Below are positions 7,682 through 16,578 of a stretch of 64,000 bases of DNA, piece after piece. Origin of the DNA: Halomonas denitrificans (lineage in GTDB: Bacteria > Pseudomonadota > Gammaproteobacteria > Xanthomonadales > Wenzhouxiangellaceae). The stretch's first letter is position 1. Each line of letters opens with the position of its first letter. The stretch lies in NCBI GenBank assembly GCA_019800895.1, contig JAHVKF010000001.1, positions 868,001-932,000 on the forward strand, given 5' to 3'. Below the pieces are notes generated by a model. That model ran no database searches, was not told where the DNA came from, and was given only the letters and a program-made list of their open reading frames with translations. The translations under genes and the position numbers were made by a program.

Positions 7682-9430
7682 CTAGCCCAGCTTTTCCCGC
7701 ATCGCTTCCAGCTCGTCGACCAGCGCCTTCGGCACGCGCGGATCGAAGCGGGCCAGGTGGCGCTCGACGTCGTCGAGTTCCTTCGCCCAGGCGCCCGCAT
7801 CCACGGCCAGCAGCGTGTCCATGTCGGGATTGGCGTCCAGGCCCTCGGTCGAGATCGCGCCGGGTTCCGGAAGAAAGCCCACGGGGGTTTCGACGGCGCC
7901 GGTCTCGCCGGCGCAGCGACCGAGCACCCACTCGAGCACGCGGAGGTTCTCGCCGAAGCCGGGCCAGATGAACTTGCCGTTCTCGTCGCGGCGGAACCAG
8001 TTGACCTGGAAGATCTTCGGCGGGTGCTCGAGCGTCTCGCCGACCTTCAGCCAGTGGCCCCAGTAGTCGCCGAAGTGATAACCGCAGAACGGCTTCATGG
8101 CCATCGGGTCGCGCCGGACCACGCCGACCTTGCCGGTCGCGGCCGCAGTGGTCTCCGAGGCCATGCTGGCGCCGAGGAAGGTGCCGTGGGTCCAGTCGCG
8201 CGCTTCCATCACCAGCGGCGCCAGCGTCGCGCGCCGGCCTCCGAAGATGATCGCGTCGATCGGCACGCCCTTCGGATTCTCCGCCGCCTCGGTGTAGGTC
8301 GGGCACTGTTCCATCGATACGGTGAACCGCGAGTTCGGGTGCGCCGCCTTCTTGCCGGAGCCCGGATCGTACTTGTTGCCCTTCCAGTCGAACTTCGGGA
8401 TCCGCTCGTCGAGGTCTTCCCACCAGGGTTCGTTGGTGTCGGTCACGGCCACGTTGGTGAAGATCGCATCGTGGTCGAGCATGGCCAGTGCATTCGGGTT
8501 GGTCTTCGCCGAGGTGCCCGGCGCGACGCCGAAGTAGCCCGCCTCGGGATTGATCGCGTAGAGGCGGCCGTCCTCGCCCGGGTGCAGCCAGCAGATGTCG
8601 TCGCCGACCGTGTGGATCTTCCAGCCGGCCGACTTGTACGGCTCCGGCGGAATCAGCATGGCCAGGTTGGTCTTGCCGCAGGCCGACGGGAAGGCCGCGG
8701 CCACGTAGCGCGTCTCACCCTCCGGGCTCTCGATGCCGACGATCAGCATGTGCTCGGCCAGCCAGCCCTCGCTGCGAGCCTGGTAGCTGGCGATGCGCAG
8801 CGCGTGGCACTTCTTGCCCAGCAGCGCATTGCCGCCGTAGCCCGAGCCGTAGCTCTGGATCTGCAGCTCTTCGGGGAAGTGCATGATGAACCGTCGGTCC
8901 GGGTCCAGTTCGCCGGTGGAATGCAGACCGCGGACGAAGGTCCCCTCGCGCTCGATCCGCGCCAGCGCGTCGTCGCCCATGCGGGTCATCTTGCGCATGT
9001 TGGCCACGACGTAGGGGCTGTCGGTGATCTCCACGCCGAGCCGGGAGAACGGCGATTCGATCGGTCCCATGCAGTAGGGGATCACGTACATCGTCCGGCC
9101 TTCCATGCAGCCGGCAAACAAGCCGTCCATCTTCCTGTGGGCCTCGTCGGGCGACATCCAGTGATTGTTCGGGCCGGCGTCGTCCTCGTCGGTGGTGCAG
9201 ACGAAGGTCAGGTGCTCGACGCGGGCGACATCGTCCGGGTCCGAACGGTGCAGGTAGCACTCGGGGTGGGTGGCCTGGTTCAGTTCGATCAGGTCGCCGC
9301 TGTCGAGCATGCCGTTGATCATCGACGCGTTCTCTTCCGAACTGCCGGTGCACCAGTACACCTCGTCGGGGCGCGTGAGACGTTCGACGGAGTCGACCCA
9401 TTCGGACAGGGCGTTGAGCTTGGTGGTCAT
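7682..9430 (-). CDS. pckG: Phosphoenolpyruvate carboxykinase (GTP)
   Basis: A 582-residue enzyme of the GTP-dependent class (EC 4.1.1.32): oxaloacetate plus GTP gives PEP, GDP and CO2. The kinase-1a P-loop FPSACGKTNLAML (about residues 271-283) contains the hyper-reactive cysteine typical of GTP-type enzymes. The substrate loop GYGGNALLGKKCHALRIAS (about 199-217) and the metal region ATMFxNVAVTD-like FTNVAVTDTNEPWWE (about 326-340) are also present. Full family length. In a cytosol without evidence of glucose uptake nearby it probably runs gluconeogenesis, and it sits next to a PPi-type phosphofructokinase in the same orientation. Confidence 0.95.
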   Translation of the reverse strand: MTTKLNALSEWVDSVERLTRPDEVYWCTGSSEENASMINGMLDSGDLIELNQATHPECYLHRSDPDDVARVEHLTFVCTTDEDDAGPNNHWMSPDEAHRKMDGLFAGCMEGRTMYVIPYCMGPIESPFSRLGVEITDSPYVVANMRKMTRMGDDALARIEREGTFVRGLHSTGELDPDRRFIMHFPEELQIQSYGSGYGGNALLGKKCHALRIASYQARSEGWLAEHMLIVGIESPEGETRYVAAAFPSACGKTNLAMLIPPEPYKSAGWKIHTVGDDICWLHPGEDGRLYAINPEAGYFGVAPGTSAKTNPNALAMLDHDAIFTNVAVTDTNEPWWEDLDERIPKFDWKGNKYDPGSGKKAAHPNSRFTVSMEQCPTYTEAAENPKGVPIDAIIFGGRRATLAPLVMEARDWTHGTFLGASMASETTAAATGKVGVVRRDPMAMKPFCGYHFGDYWGHWLKVGETLEHPPKIFQVNWFRRDENGKFIWPGFGENLRVLEWVLGRCAGETGAVETPVGFLPEPGAISTEGLDANPDMDTLLAVDAGAWAKELDDVERHLARFDPRVPKALVDELEAMREKLG

Positions 9431-9490
9431 TCGATCTTCCAGGTGGATGTGGGTTTGGATGCTCGATCTGCTCGCAGGAGCTTCGAAGAC

Positions 9491-9510
9491 AGCGCGCCCC
9501 CGGGCGCGCT
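9491..9510 (-). terminator. Hairpin at the end of the phosphofructokinase gene
   Basis: A 9-bp inverted repeat (AGCGCGCCC, two bases, GGGCGCGCT) begins at the stop codon of the phosphofructokinase gene and is followed on the minus strand by GTCTTCG. The stem is strong but the T tract is weak. It would separate pfp transcription from pckG, which starts 80 bp downstream. Confidence 0.45.
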
Positions 9511-10775
9511 CAGGCCGGCGTGAACGGGTCCAGCCGGGGCTTCACGGGGTGGAGCGTCGGCCGGAAATACTTCGGCAGGCCGTGTTCGTCGTAGGGCGGA
9601 TAATCCTCGCCGCGAACCAGCGGTTCGAGGTAGCGCCGGGCCTTCTCGGTGATCCCGAACCCGTCGTCGGAAATGTAGTCCGCGGGCAGGGTCTTCTCGT
9701 GATTGGCGATATCGCCGAGCGGCGCGCTCGCGATCGTCCACTCATAGGGCTCGTCGGAGATGCGCCGGATCACCGGCATCACACCGGTCTGCCCGGCGCG
9801 TGCGAACTCGACCGCGGCACGCCCGACCGCGCGGGCATGGGCGACGTCGGTAGCCGACGCGATGTGCCGCGCCGAGCGCTGCAGGTAATCGCAGACCGCC
9901 CAGTGGACCTTGTGGCCGAGGTCCTCGCCGACGATCCCGGCGACCACCGGTGCAACGCCGCCGAGCTGCTTGTGACCGAAGGCATCGGTGGTTCCGGCGT
10001 CGGCCAGGAAGGTGCCCTCTGCATCCCGCGCGCCCTCGGAGACGACCACGGAGCAGTAGCCGTTGGTGGTCACCGAGCGATCGACCGCCTTGCAGAACGC
10101 TTCGCGATCGAACGACACCTCGGGAAACAGGATGATCTGCGGCGGATCACCTTCGCCGCGCCGCGTCAGCCCGGCGGCGGCGGCGATCCAGCCCGCATGG
10201 CGGCCCATCACTTCCATGATGAAGACCTTGGTCGAACTCGACGACATCGACATGACGTCGAGGCTGGCCTCGAGGATGGACACGTTGACGTACTTGGCCA
10301 CCGAGCCGAAGCCCGGGCAGTTGTCCGTGACCACGAGATCGTTGTCGATGGTCTTCGGCACGCCAAGGGCCCGCAGCGGATAGCCGAGTTCTTCGGCCAT
10401 GCGCGAAATCTTGTACGCCGTGTCGGCCGAGTCGTTGCCGCCGTTGTAGAGAAAGGTGCCGATGTCGTGCGCGTCGAGCACGGCGACCAGGCGCTCGTAC
10501 TCGCGCCGGTTGTCGTCCAGGGATTTCAGCTTGTAGCGGCAGGACCCGAAGACGCCCCCGGGGGTGTGGCCCAGCGCGACCAGGTCGTCGGCGGAAAACG
10601 ACGAGGTGTCGATCAGCCGCTCCTCGAGCGCCCCGATGATGCCGTCGGCGGCGCCGAAGACCGTGCCGAAGTCGTCCGGGTACTCGCGCGCGGTCTCGAT
10701 GACCGACGCCGCGGTGGCGTTGATGACCGGCGTGACGCCGCCGGACTGGGCGTAGAGGATATTGGTCCCGGGCAT
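9510..10775 (-). CDS. pfp: Pyrophosphate-dependent 6-phosphofructokinase
   Basis: A 421-residue PFK-family protein. The nucleotide/PPi loop reads GGNDSADTA (about residue 112) and the catalytic loop is PKTIDND (about 140). A lysine in place of glycine in PxTIDND and an acidic or amide residue instead of the small glycine of ATP-type GGDGS are the usual marks of PPi-dependent enzymes, which interconvert fructose-6-phosphate plus PPi with fructose-1,6-bisphosphate plus Pi reversibly. GRHAGWIAAAAGL and the C-terminal substrate-binding part are intact. The start ATG 10775 gives the conserved MPGTNILYAQSGG beginning. PPi specificity is inferred from these residues. Confidence 0.88.
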   Translation of the reverse strand: MPGTNILYAQSGGVTPVINATAASVIETAREYPDDFGTVFGAADGIIGALEERLIDTSSFSADDLVALGHTPGGVFGSCRYKLKSLDDNRREYERLVAVLDAHDIGTFLYNGGNDSADTAYKISRMAEELGYPLRALGVPKTIDNDLVVTDNCPGFGSVAKYVNVSILEASLDVMSMSSSSTKVFIMEVMGRHAGWIAAAAGLTRRGEGDPPQIILFPEVSFDREAFCKAVDRSVTTNGYCSVVVSEGARDAEGTFLADAGTTDAFGHKQLGGVAPVVAGIVGEDLGHKVHWAVCDYLQRSARHIASATDVAHARAVGRAAVEFARAGQTGVMPVIRRISDEPYEWTIASAPLGDIANHEKTLPADYISDDGFGITEKARRYLEPLVRGEDYPPYDEHGLPKYFRPTLHPVKPRLDPFTPA

Positions 10776-10904
10776 TTCGATCCGGTGGTGGCTTCGCTTC
10801 CCGAGCAAGGATAAAGCAATTCGGGGGGCGATTCCGCGATCGGGACGCCCGAGGGGGCTTCGTGACGGGCCCGGCCGCGCACCCTCGAGCCGGGTCCCGC
10901 AGAT

Positions 10905-10933
10905 TTGACTTGCCGGCGGGGTCGGGCTACCTT
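10905..10933 (+). promoter_or_regulatory. Sigma70-type promoter for adk
   Basis: TTGACT at 10905-10910, a spacer of exactly 17 bp, then TACCTT at 10928-10933. Transcription would start near 10940, leaving a leader of about 30 nt before the adk ATG at 10970. The match is good for such GC-rich DNA. Confidence 0.6.
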
Positions 10934-10969
10934 TAGCCGCTTGTCCAGCCGCACCCGAACCCTCTACCG

Positions 10970-11536
10970 ATGCGCATCGTACTTCTCGGCCCCCCGGGCT
11001 CCGGAAAGGGAACCCAGGCCGCCCTCCTCCGCGACCGTCTCGACCTCGCCCACATCTCGACCGGCGCGCTGCTGCGCGACGCCGTGGAGCAGCAGACGGA
11101 GCTGGGCCGGGAAGCCCAGCGCTACATGGACGCCGGCAACCTGGTCCCGGACGACCTGATGCTGGGCCTGATCGAGGAACGACTCGGCCAGCCCGACGTC
11201 GCCAACGGATTCATCCTGGACGGCTATCCGCGCAACCTGGCCCAGGCCGAGGCCCTGGACGTGGTGCTGAAGCGCATCGGCCAGCCGGTCGACGTGGCCG
11301 TTTCCGTGACCGTCAACGAGCAGGAGATCGTCGACCGCCTGAGCAAGCGCGCCGTCGAGGAAGGCCGCTCGGACGACACGGAGGAGGTCATCCGGAACCG
11401 CCTGCGGGTCTACGCCGAACAGACCGCTCCCGTGGCCGGTCACTACGCCGCCCGCGGCCAGTTGCGCGAAATCGACGGCATGGGCTCGGTCGACGACGTC
11501 CAGCAGCGCCTGCTGGATGCGCTGCAGGCCGACTGA
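10970..11536 (+). CDS. adk: Adenylate kinase
   Basis: A 188-residue enzyme converting ATP plus AMP to two ADP in the cytosol. The P-loop GPPGSGKGTQ is at residues 7-16, the AMP site STGALLR near 35, and FILDGYPRN near 82. The LID is the short form (RAVEEGRSDDTEEVIRNRL) without the zinc-type insertion, so the protein is about 25 residues shorter than the E. coli enzyme. Preceded by a clear promoter; the short gap to tusA on the opposite strand suggests a single-gene unit. Confidence 0.95.
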   Translation: MRIVLLGPPGSGKGTQAALLRDRLDLAHISTGALLRDAVEQQTELGREAQRYMDAGNLVPDDLMLGLIEERLGQPDVANGFILDGYPRNLAQAEALDVVLKRIGQPVDVAVSVTVNEQEIVDRLSKRAVEEGRSDDTEEVIRNRLRVYAEQTAPVAGHYAARGQLREIDGMGSVDDVQQRLLDALQAD

Positions 11537-11540
11537 CCGC

Positions 11541-11810
11541 TCAGTCGCCTGCCCGGCGAATCCGGGTGCGGCGCACGCCGTCCGTCTCGACGCTTTCGAC
11601 CCACTCGTGACCGCCCCGGTCGCACAGGATCCGCAGGTCGACTTCGGCCAGCGGATCGTCCGTGACGATCTCGAGCAGCGCACCCGGCCGCATCTGCGCC
11701 AGTGCCTTGCGCGCGCGCAGCGCGGGCTCGGGGCAGATCAGGCCGACCGCATCGACGTGTCGATCGACCCCCTGCTCGACCCCGGTCGTGCCGTCTGGTT
11801 CCGATTCCAT
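11541..11810 (-). CDS. tusA: TusA/SirA family sulfur-carrier protein
   Basis: An 89-residue protein with the family signature CPEP in GLICPEPALRARKALAQM (residues 23-40). The cysteine carries a persulfide that is passed on for tRNA 2-thiouridine or molybdenum cofactor assembly. Start ATG 11810 gives a 20-residue leader before the first strand. It converges with adk (4 bp between stops) and faces the membrane protein at 11843. No tusBCD genes are present in the window. Confidence 0.85.
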   Translation of the reverse strand: MESEPDGTTGVEQGVDRHVDAVGLICPEPALRARKALAQMRPGALLEIVTDDPLAEVDLRILCDRGGHEWVESVETDGVRRTRIRRAGD

Positions 11811-11842
11811 CGCCCTATTCTGCCCTGCCCGGCGGCCCGCCG

Positions 11843-12352
11843 ATGAACGCCTGGCTGGCGCTCGTCGTCCGGATCGCGCTGCTGCGCGCCGGACCGCAGG
11901 ACCTGCCGGCCTCCTCGGCGGCGCTGTGGCTGGCGATGGCGCTGTGGTGGGGCTTGACCGGCGCGATGCTGCTGTTCGCTCCGGACCCGCCTCCGGTGCG
12001 CGACGTACTCTTGACCTTCGCCCTGCAGCTGGCCTCGATCCAGGTGGTGCTGGCCCTCGCGCGGCGCCCGGCGCGGTTCGGCCAGGTCGCCCAGGCCCTG
12101 TTCGCGACCGGCGCACTGGTCGGCCTGCTCAATCTCCCCCTGTGGCTGGCGGCCGGCCCGGCCGACGGGGCGGCGGCGATCCCCGGTCCGCTGGTCGTGC
12201 TGGCGCTGATCGGCCTGTTCTGGAGCCTGGCCGTCGATGGCCACGTGTGGCGCCACGCGCTCGAGCTTCCGTACGCCGGCGGGATCGCGGTGGCTGTGCT
12301 AGTTTTCCTGCTCCAGATCATCGCGCTCGAAGCGGTCGGCATCGGCCCCTGA
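11843..12352 (+). CDS. Uncharacterised inner-membrane protein
   Basis: A 169-residue protein that I do not assign to a family. It has about five hydrophobic segments (about residues 24-42, 52-69, 84-106, 116-134, 141-163) and few charged residues, consistent with an integral membrane protein. It begins MNAWLALVVRIALLRAGPQDLP. Start ATG 11843 is the first that does not overlap tusA on the opposite strand; the same frame is open further upstream. It precedes mpl by 112 bp on the same strand. Some Yip1-like proteins have a similar length and topology, but no specific motif supports that. Confidence 0.6.
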   Translation: MNAWLALVVRIALLRAGPQDLPASSAALWLAMALWWGLTGAMLLFAPDPPPVRDVLLTFALQLASIQVVLALARRPARFGQVAQALFATGALVGLLNLPLWLAAGPADGAAAIPGPLVVLALIGLFWSLAVDGHVWRHALELPYAGGIAVAVLVFLLQIIALEAVGIGP

Positions 12353-12410
12353 CGCCCCGCACGACCGCTCGAGAATCGAAAAGCGAGAACCGGGTGCCGA
12401 AGCCGACGAC

Positions 12411-12440
12411 TTGCGGACGAATTGCGGACGAATTGCGGAC
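12411..12440. repeat. 11-bp tandem repeat upstream of mpl
   Basis: TTGCGGACGAA occurs twice (12411-12421 and 12422-12432), followed by a third partial unit TTGCGGAC to 12440. It lies 25-54 bp before the mpl start, in the leader or promoter region. Confidence 0.85.
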
Positions 12441-12464
12441 ACCCCGAGACCCCACTGAGGCCTT

Positions 12465-13829
12465 ATGAAACTCCACATCCTCGGCATCTGCGGCACCTTC
12501 ATGGGCGGCATCGCGGCGCTGGCGCGGGCCGACGGCCACGAAGTCTCCGGCCAGGATGCCAACGTCTATCCGCCGATGAGCACCCAACTCGAGAACCTCG
12601 GCATCGAGCTGCACGAGGGCTACTCGGCCGAGGCGATCCCGGACGACGTCGACCAGGTCGTGATCGGCAATGCGCTGAGCCGCGGCAATCCGGCCGTCGA
12701 ACACGTGCTGAACCGGCGCATGGACTTCGTCTCCGGCCCGCGCTGGCTGGGCGAGAACTACCTCGCCCGGCGCAAGGTGCTGGCCGTGGCCGGCACCCAC
12801 GGCAAGACCACGACCGCCAGCCTCGCGGCCTGGATCCTCGAACACGCCGGCCTGGAACCGGGCTTCCTGATCGGCGGCATTCCGAGCAATTTCGACATCT
12901 CGGCCCGCGCCGGAGGCGACTGGTTCGTGGTCGAAGCCGACGAGTACGACACGGCCTTCTTCGACAAGCGGGCCAAGTTCGTCCACTACCGACCCTCGAT
13001 CGCGATCCTGAACAACCTGGAGTTCGACCACGCCGACATCTATCCGGACCTCGCCGCGATCGAGACCCAGTTCAACCACCTGCTGCGCACCGTGCCAGGC
13101 AACGGCAGCATCATCCACAACCAGCACGACGCCAACCTCAAGCGGGTGTTCGAAAAGGGCTGCTGGAGCGAGCGCGCCTCCTTCGGCATCGAAGGCGATG
13201 TCGAGGCCGACTGGCGGGTCCGGCTCGACGAGCCGTCCGGCCGCCAGCTCACGTTCTTCCGCGGCGACGACGAGATCGGCACGCTGGAATGGGCCCAGAG
13301 CGGCCGCCACAATGCGCTGAACGCGGTGGCCGCGATCGCCGCCGCAGCGGCGGCCGGCGTCGATCCGCAGACCGCGGTGGCCGCACTGGGCGAGTTCCGC
13401 GGCGTCAAGCGGCGCATGGAGTACCTCGGCGATGTCGGCGGCGTGCACGTCTACGACGACTTCGCCCACCACCCCACCGCCATCCGCCTGACCCTGGAGG
13501 GGCTTCGGCGCTCGATCGGCGCGGCCCGCCTTCTGGTCGCCCTGGAACCGGCCAGCAACACCATGCGCGGCGGCCACCACCTCGACCAGCTGGCCCCGGC
13601 GCTGGCCGCGGCAGACTACGTCGTGATGCACTCGGCGGACACGCTGGACTGGGACCCGAGCGAGGTGTTCGACAAGCTCCAGGCCGGCGGCCGCTTCCGC
13701 CGTCAGCTGAGCAACGTGCTGTCCGACCTGCGCGAGAACGCGCGGCCCGGCGACCACGTGGTGTTCATGAGCAACCGCGGCTTCGGCAACGTGCAGCAGC
13801 GATTCCTGAACGGCGACAGCGGTGACTGA
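12465..13829 (+). CDS. mpl: UDP-N-acetylmuramate:L-alanyl-gamma-D-glutamyl-meso-diaminopimelate ligase
   Basis: A 454-residue Mur ligase family protein that recycles cell-wall tripeptide by joining it to UDP-MurNAc with ATP. The N-terminal motif HILGICGTFMGGIAALA (residues 3-19) is specific to Mpl and distinguishes it from MurC. The ATP loop GTHGKTTTASLAAWILEH is near residues 108-125, and VYDDFAHHPTAI near 327 is the C-terminal domain motif. Full length. Its stop overlaps the LON-domain gene, so both are probably translated from one mRNA. Confidence 0.94.
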   Translation: MKLHILGICGTFMGGIAALARADGHEVSGQDANVYPPMSTQLENLGIELHEGYSAEAIPDDVDQVVIGNALSRGNPAVEHVLNRRMDFVSGPRWLGENYLARRKVLAVAGTHGKTTTASLAAWILEHAGLEPGFLIGGIPSNFDISARAGGDWFVVEADEYDTAFFDKRAKFVHYRPSIAILNNLEFDHADIYPDLAAIETQFNHLLRTVPGNGSIIHNQHDANLKRVFEKGCWSERASFGIEGDVEADWRVRLDEPSGRQLTFFRGDDEIGTLEWAQSGRHNALNAVAAIAAAAAAGVDPQTAVAALGEFRGVKRRMEYLGDVGGVHVYDDFAHHPTAIRLTLEGLRRSIGAARLLVALEPASNTMRGGHHLDQLAPALAAADYVVMHSADTLDWDPSEVFDKLQAGGRFRRQLSNVLSDLRENARPGDHVVFMSNRGFGNVQQRFLNGDSGD

Positions 13830-14424
13830 CGCGCTCGACGAACTGGCGCTGTTCCCCCTGCAGCTGGTGCTGTTTCCCGGCGCGCCGCTACCCCTGAGGA
13901 TCTTCGAAACCCGGTACCTGGAACTGGTGCGCGACTGCTCGCGCAGCGGCCAGGGCTTCGGCGTGGTCATGCTCGATCCGGCCACGGACCAGCGGACCGC
14001 GCGCCACGCCTCGATCGGCACGGAAGCCGTGATCGAGGACTTCTCGACGCTGGAAGATGGACTCCTGGGGATTCGGGCCCGCGGCACGCGCCGGTTCCGT
14101 ATCCACCACACCTCGGCCCGCGACAACGGCCTGCTGATCGGTCACGTCGAGTGGATCGCGCCGGAACCCGCCCGCTCGATCGGGCCGGAGTTCGCCGCAC
14201 TGGAAAGCCTGTATCGCGAACTCGTCGCCCGCCTGCCCGCCGCGGAACTGCCCGAAGTCGAAGCGGACAACGCCAGCCAGCTCGGCATGGCGCTGGCCGG
14301 GATTCTGCCGCTCGACCCGCCCCAGGCCCAAGAGCTGCTGGCGGTCTCCGACCCGGAGGAGCGTCTGCGCGCCCTGTGCTGGTTGCTCGGCCCGGACGAC
14401 GCGAGCGACGCCGTGCCCGACTGA
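13822..14424 (+). CDS. LON peptidase N-terminal (substrate-binding) domain protein
   Basis: A 200-residue stand-alone LON N-domain: LALFPLQLVLFPGAPLPLRIFE (about residues 7-28) followed by RYLELV and GxGVVML is the typical PUA-like start seen in Lon protease, but the AAA and protease domains are absent. Such proteins are cytosolic, and their role is unproven. GTG 13822 overlaps the end of mpl by 8 bp (GTGACTGA). Confidence 0.88.
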   Translation: MTDALDELALFPLQLVLFPGAPLPLRIFETRYLELVRDCSRSGQGFGVVMLDPATDQRTARHASIGTEAVIEDFSTLEDGLLGIRARGTRRFRIHHTSARDNGLLIGHVEWIAPEPARSIGPEFAALESLYRELVARLPAAELPEVEADNASQLGMALAGILPLDPPQAQELLAVSDPEERLRALCWLLGPDDASDAVPD

Positions 14425-14476
14425 GCCGCCCCCCGGCGGCCGGTTCGCAAGCCGGGAACGTCCGGTCGGCTCGCGC

Positions 14477-16486
14477 TCAGGGGGTCGGGTCGGGTGCTTC
14501 GCGGTCCACTTCGTCGCGTCGGGCATCGGCGCGCAGGATGTCTTCGTCGCCGTCGCGCCGCCAGCGCCAGTCCGAGCCCGCTCGACGCAGCGCATCGATG
14601 CCCTCGTCGCTGCGCGACGCATCGCGCCGCCAGGTCGCGAACAGGCCGGCCACGGTGGTCGGGGTCACGACCCGCACCTGGATGAGCCAGACCGGCCGGC
14701 CGTCGGGCGTCAGCTGCCAACCGGATCGCCAGGCCCGCAGCACCGCCCAGCGATCGTCGCCCAGCGGCAGGCGGCGGGCGACCTCCTGGGTCCGGCCGTT
14801 GAAGTCGCGCGCGAGGTGCGGCAGGCGATCCGCATCGACGCGCCGGGCCAGCACCGCCCGGATCGCCCGGACCCCCAGCGGCGGAAGGGGCTGCCAGTCC
14901 GCCTCGTCCAGCGCGTTGCGCAGGACCTCGGCATCGGCCGCGACCTGGGCGTCGAACACCTGCCCGCCGGGGTCGCCGAACACGGTCCGACGACGCGGCA
15001 ACTCGGTGCCGTCGCAGTCCCGGCCCCGGGACCACCAGCAGGATTCGGCCACGGATCGGACCGGCGGGCCCTGCTGCTGGCCCTGGAGCACGCGCGAATA
15101 CCCCATGCCGTTGGCCACCACCGAGCCGCCGGCGGCGAGCAGAACGAACACCGCGACCAGCGCCCAGGCCGAGCGGGTCCGGGCCGGACGGGCCCGGACC
15201 CGGTAGGCGATGCCGACCAGCGTGAGCCAGACCACCGCCAGCGCCGCGGCGACGCCCAGCGCGTACAGGTCGGCCCGGCCGAGGTACAGGCGGGCAAAGC
15301 CGATCAGCACCAGCGCAGCGGTCGCGGCCAGGTACAACCACTTGCGCTGGGTGGCGGCCAGGTCCTTGGCCGCGATCACGGCCAGGAATCCGTGCATCAG
15401 GACCAGCGAGGCGAAGGCGACGTCGGGCCGGGCGACCCGCATCGGCAGCAGGCCGAGCAGGCCGTACAGCCCCTGCGCCAGCGCCGTCCCCAGCACCACC
15501 GCGAGCAGCCAGTGAACGAGGGCCACGGAGCGGCCCGCGGCGGCAAGGAACAGGGTCACGCCGAGCCCCAGGGCAACCGCCACCGGCGCCGATCCGGCCA
15601 GGCCGAGCACCACGAACAACGGATCGGCCAGCGGGGTCCGCAGGCTGCCCGACAGGGTTGCCGCACCGGTCACCGTGCCGACCGCCTCGGACAGCGCCGG
15701 CGGTGCATTGACGATCGCCAGCGTCAGCACCGCGAGCAGGGCCGTGAACGACAGCAGCAGCATGGCCGCCAGACCCAGCACGGGAATCACTTCGCGCTGG
15801 CCGGGCACCAGCAGCGGTCCGGCCAGGCGGCCGAAGCGAGGGTGCCGTCGCAACCAGCCGCCCAGCCGCTTGAACCACCAGGTGCTGCGCCGCGAGCCCC
15901 AGGCGTAGGCGCCGCGGACCAGCGAGACCAGCAACCAGCCGCCGAGCACGGCCAGCAGCAGCAGCACGACGACCCGGGTACCGAACTCCGCGGCCACCTC
16001 CAGCGATTGGCCGAACAGCGCGCCGGGAATCACCATCGCCGGCGCCCAGAGCAGGGACGCAATCACCATGCGCGGCACGAACGCCGCTGCCGGCATGCCC
16101 AGCGACCCTGCGACCACGGGAACGATCGGTCGCACCGGCCCGACGAAGCGGGCGATGAACACGCTGCGGCCACCGTGGCGACGGAAGAAGGCCCGTCCCG
16201 AATCCAGCCAGCGCCCGCTGCGCGAGGTCGGAGGCAGCGCGGCCAGCCGGTGCCGGTAGCGGCGGCCCAGGGCGTAGCTCAGGCCGTCGCCGGCCATCGC
16301 GCCGAGCGCGAACGCCGCGCTCATCGCGACCATCATCGAAGGATTCCAGCCGACCAGCGCGGCAATGAGGAACAACAGGAAGATGCCCGGCACGAGCAAC
16401 CCGACGATGGCAGCGGCCTCGACGAACGCCACCAGGAAGCCGGCCGCCAGCAGCAGCCCGGGCGATGCGGCAAGCTGCTCGGTCAT
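14477..16486 (-). CDS. DedA / PAP2-like / LssY C-terminal membrane protein
   Basis: A 669-residue inner-membrane protein of three parts. Residues about 1-180 are a DedA (SNARE-associated) domain, with the diagnostic FIARFVGPVRPIVPVVAG. Residues about 230-440 are polytopic and line up with a PAP2 phosphatase core, but the catalytic residues look lost: the PSGH site is replaced by FASLVLMHG and the SRxxxxxHxxxD site by ARLYLGRADLYA. Residues about 480-669 are a soluble LssY C-terminal-type domain. DedA proteins are linked to flipping of undecaprenyl phosphate or phospholipid; the fused domain normally removes phosphate. Start ATG 16486 opens directly into the first helix; GTG 16507 is an alternative. 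Confidence 0.8.
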   Translation of the reverse strand: MTEQLAASPGLLLAAGFLVAFVEAAAIVGLLVPGIFLLFLIAALVGWNPSMMVAMSAAFALGAMAGDGLSYALGRRYRHRLAALPPTSRSGRWLDSGRAFFRRHGGRSVFIARFVGPVRPIVPVVAGSLGMPAAAFVPRMVIASLLWAPAMVIPGALFGQSLEVAAEFGTRVVVLLLLAVLGGWLLVSLVRGAYAWGSRRSTWWFKRLGGWLRRHPRFGRLAGPLLVPGQREVIPVLGLAAMLLLSFTALLAVLTLAIVNAPPALSEAVGTVTGAATLSGSLRTPLADPLFVVLGLAGSAPVAVALGLGVTLFLAAAGRSVALVHWLLAVVLGTALAQGLYGLLGLLPMRVARPDVAFASLVLMHGFLAVIAAKDLAATQRKWLYLAATAALVLIGFARLYLGRADLYALGVAAALAVVWLTLVGIAYRVRARPARTRSAWALVAVFVLLAAGGSVVANGMGYSRVLQGQQQGPPVRSVAESCWWSRGRDCDGTELPRRRTVFGDPGGQVFDAQVAADAEVLRNALDEADWQPLPPLGVRAIRAVLARRVDADRLPHLARDFNGRTQEVARRLPLGDDRWAVLRAWRSGWQLTPDGRPVWLIQVRVVTPTTVAGLFATWRRDASRSDEGIDALRRAGSDWRWRRDGDEDILRADARRDEVDREAPDPTP

Positions 16487-16578
16487 CGTCTGCAGGGCGT
16501 CACGCACTGCGGTCTCCGGGCAAGCGGGACCAGCGGCTACACTGCCGTCCTGGTCCGCATGCAATTCGGTGAGACATC

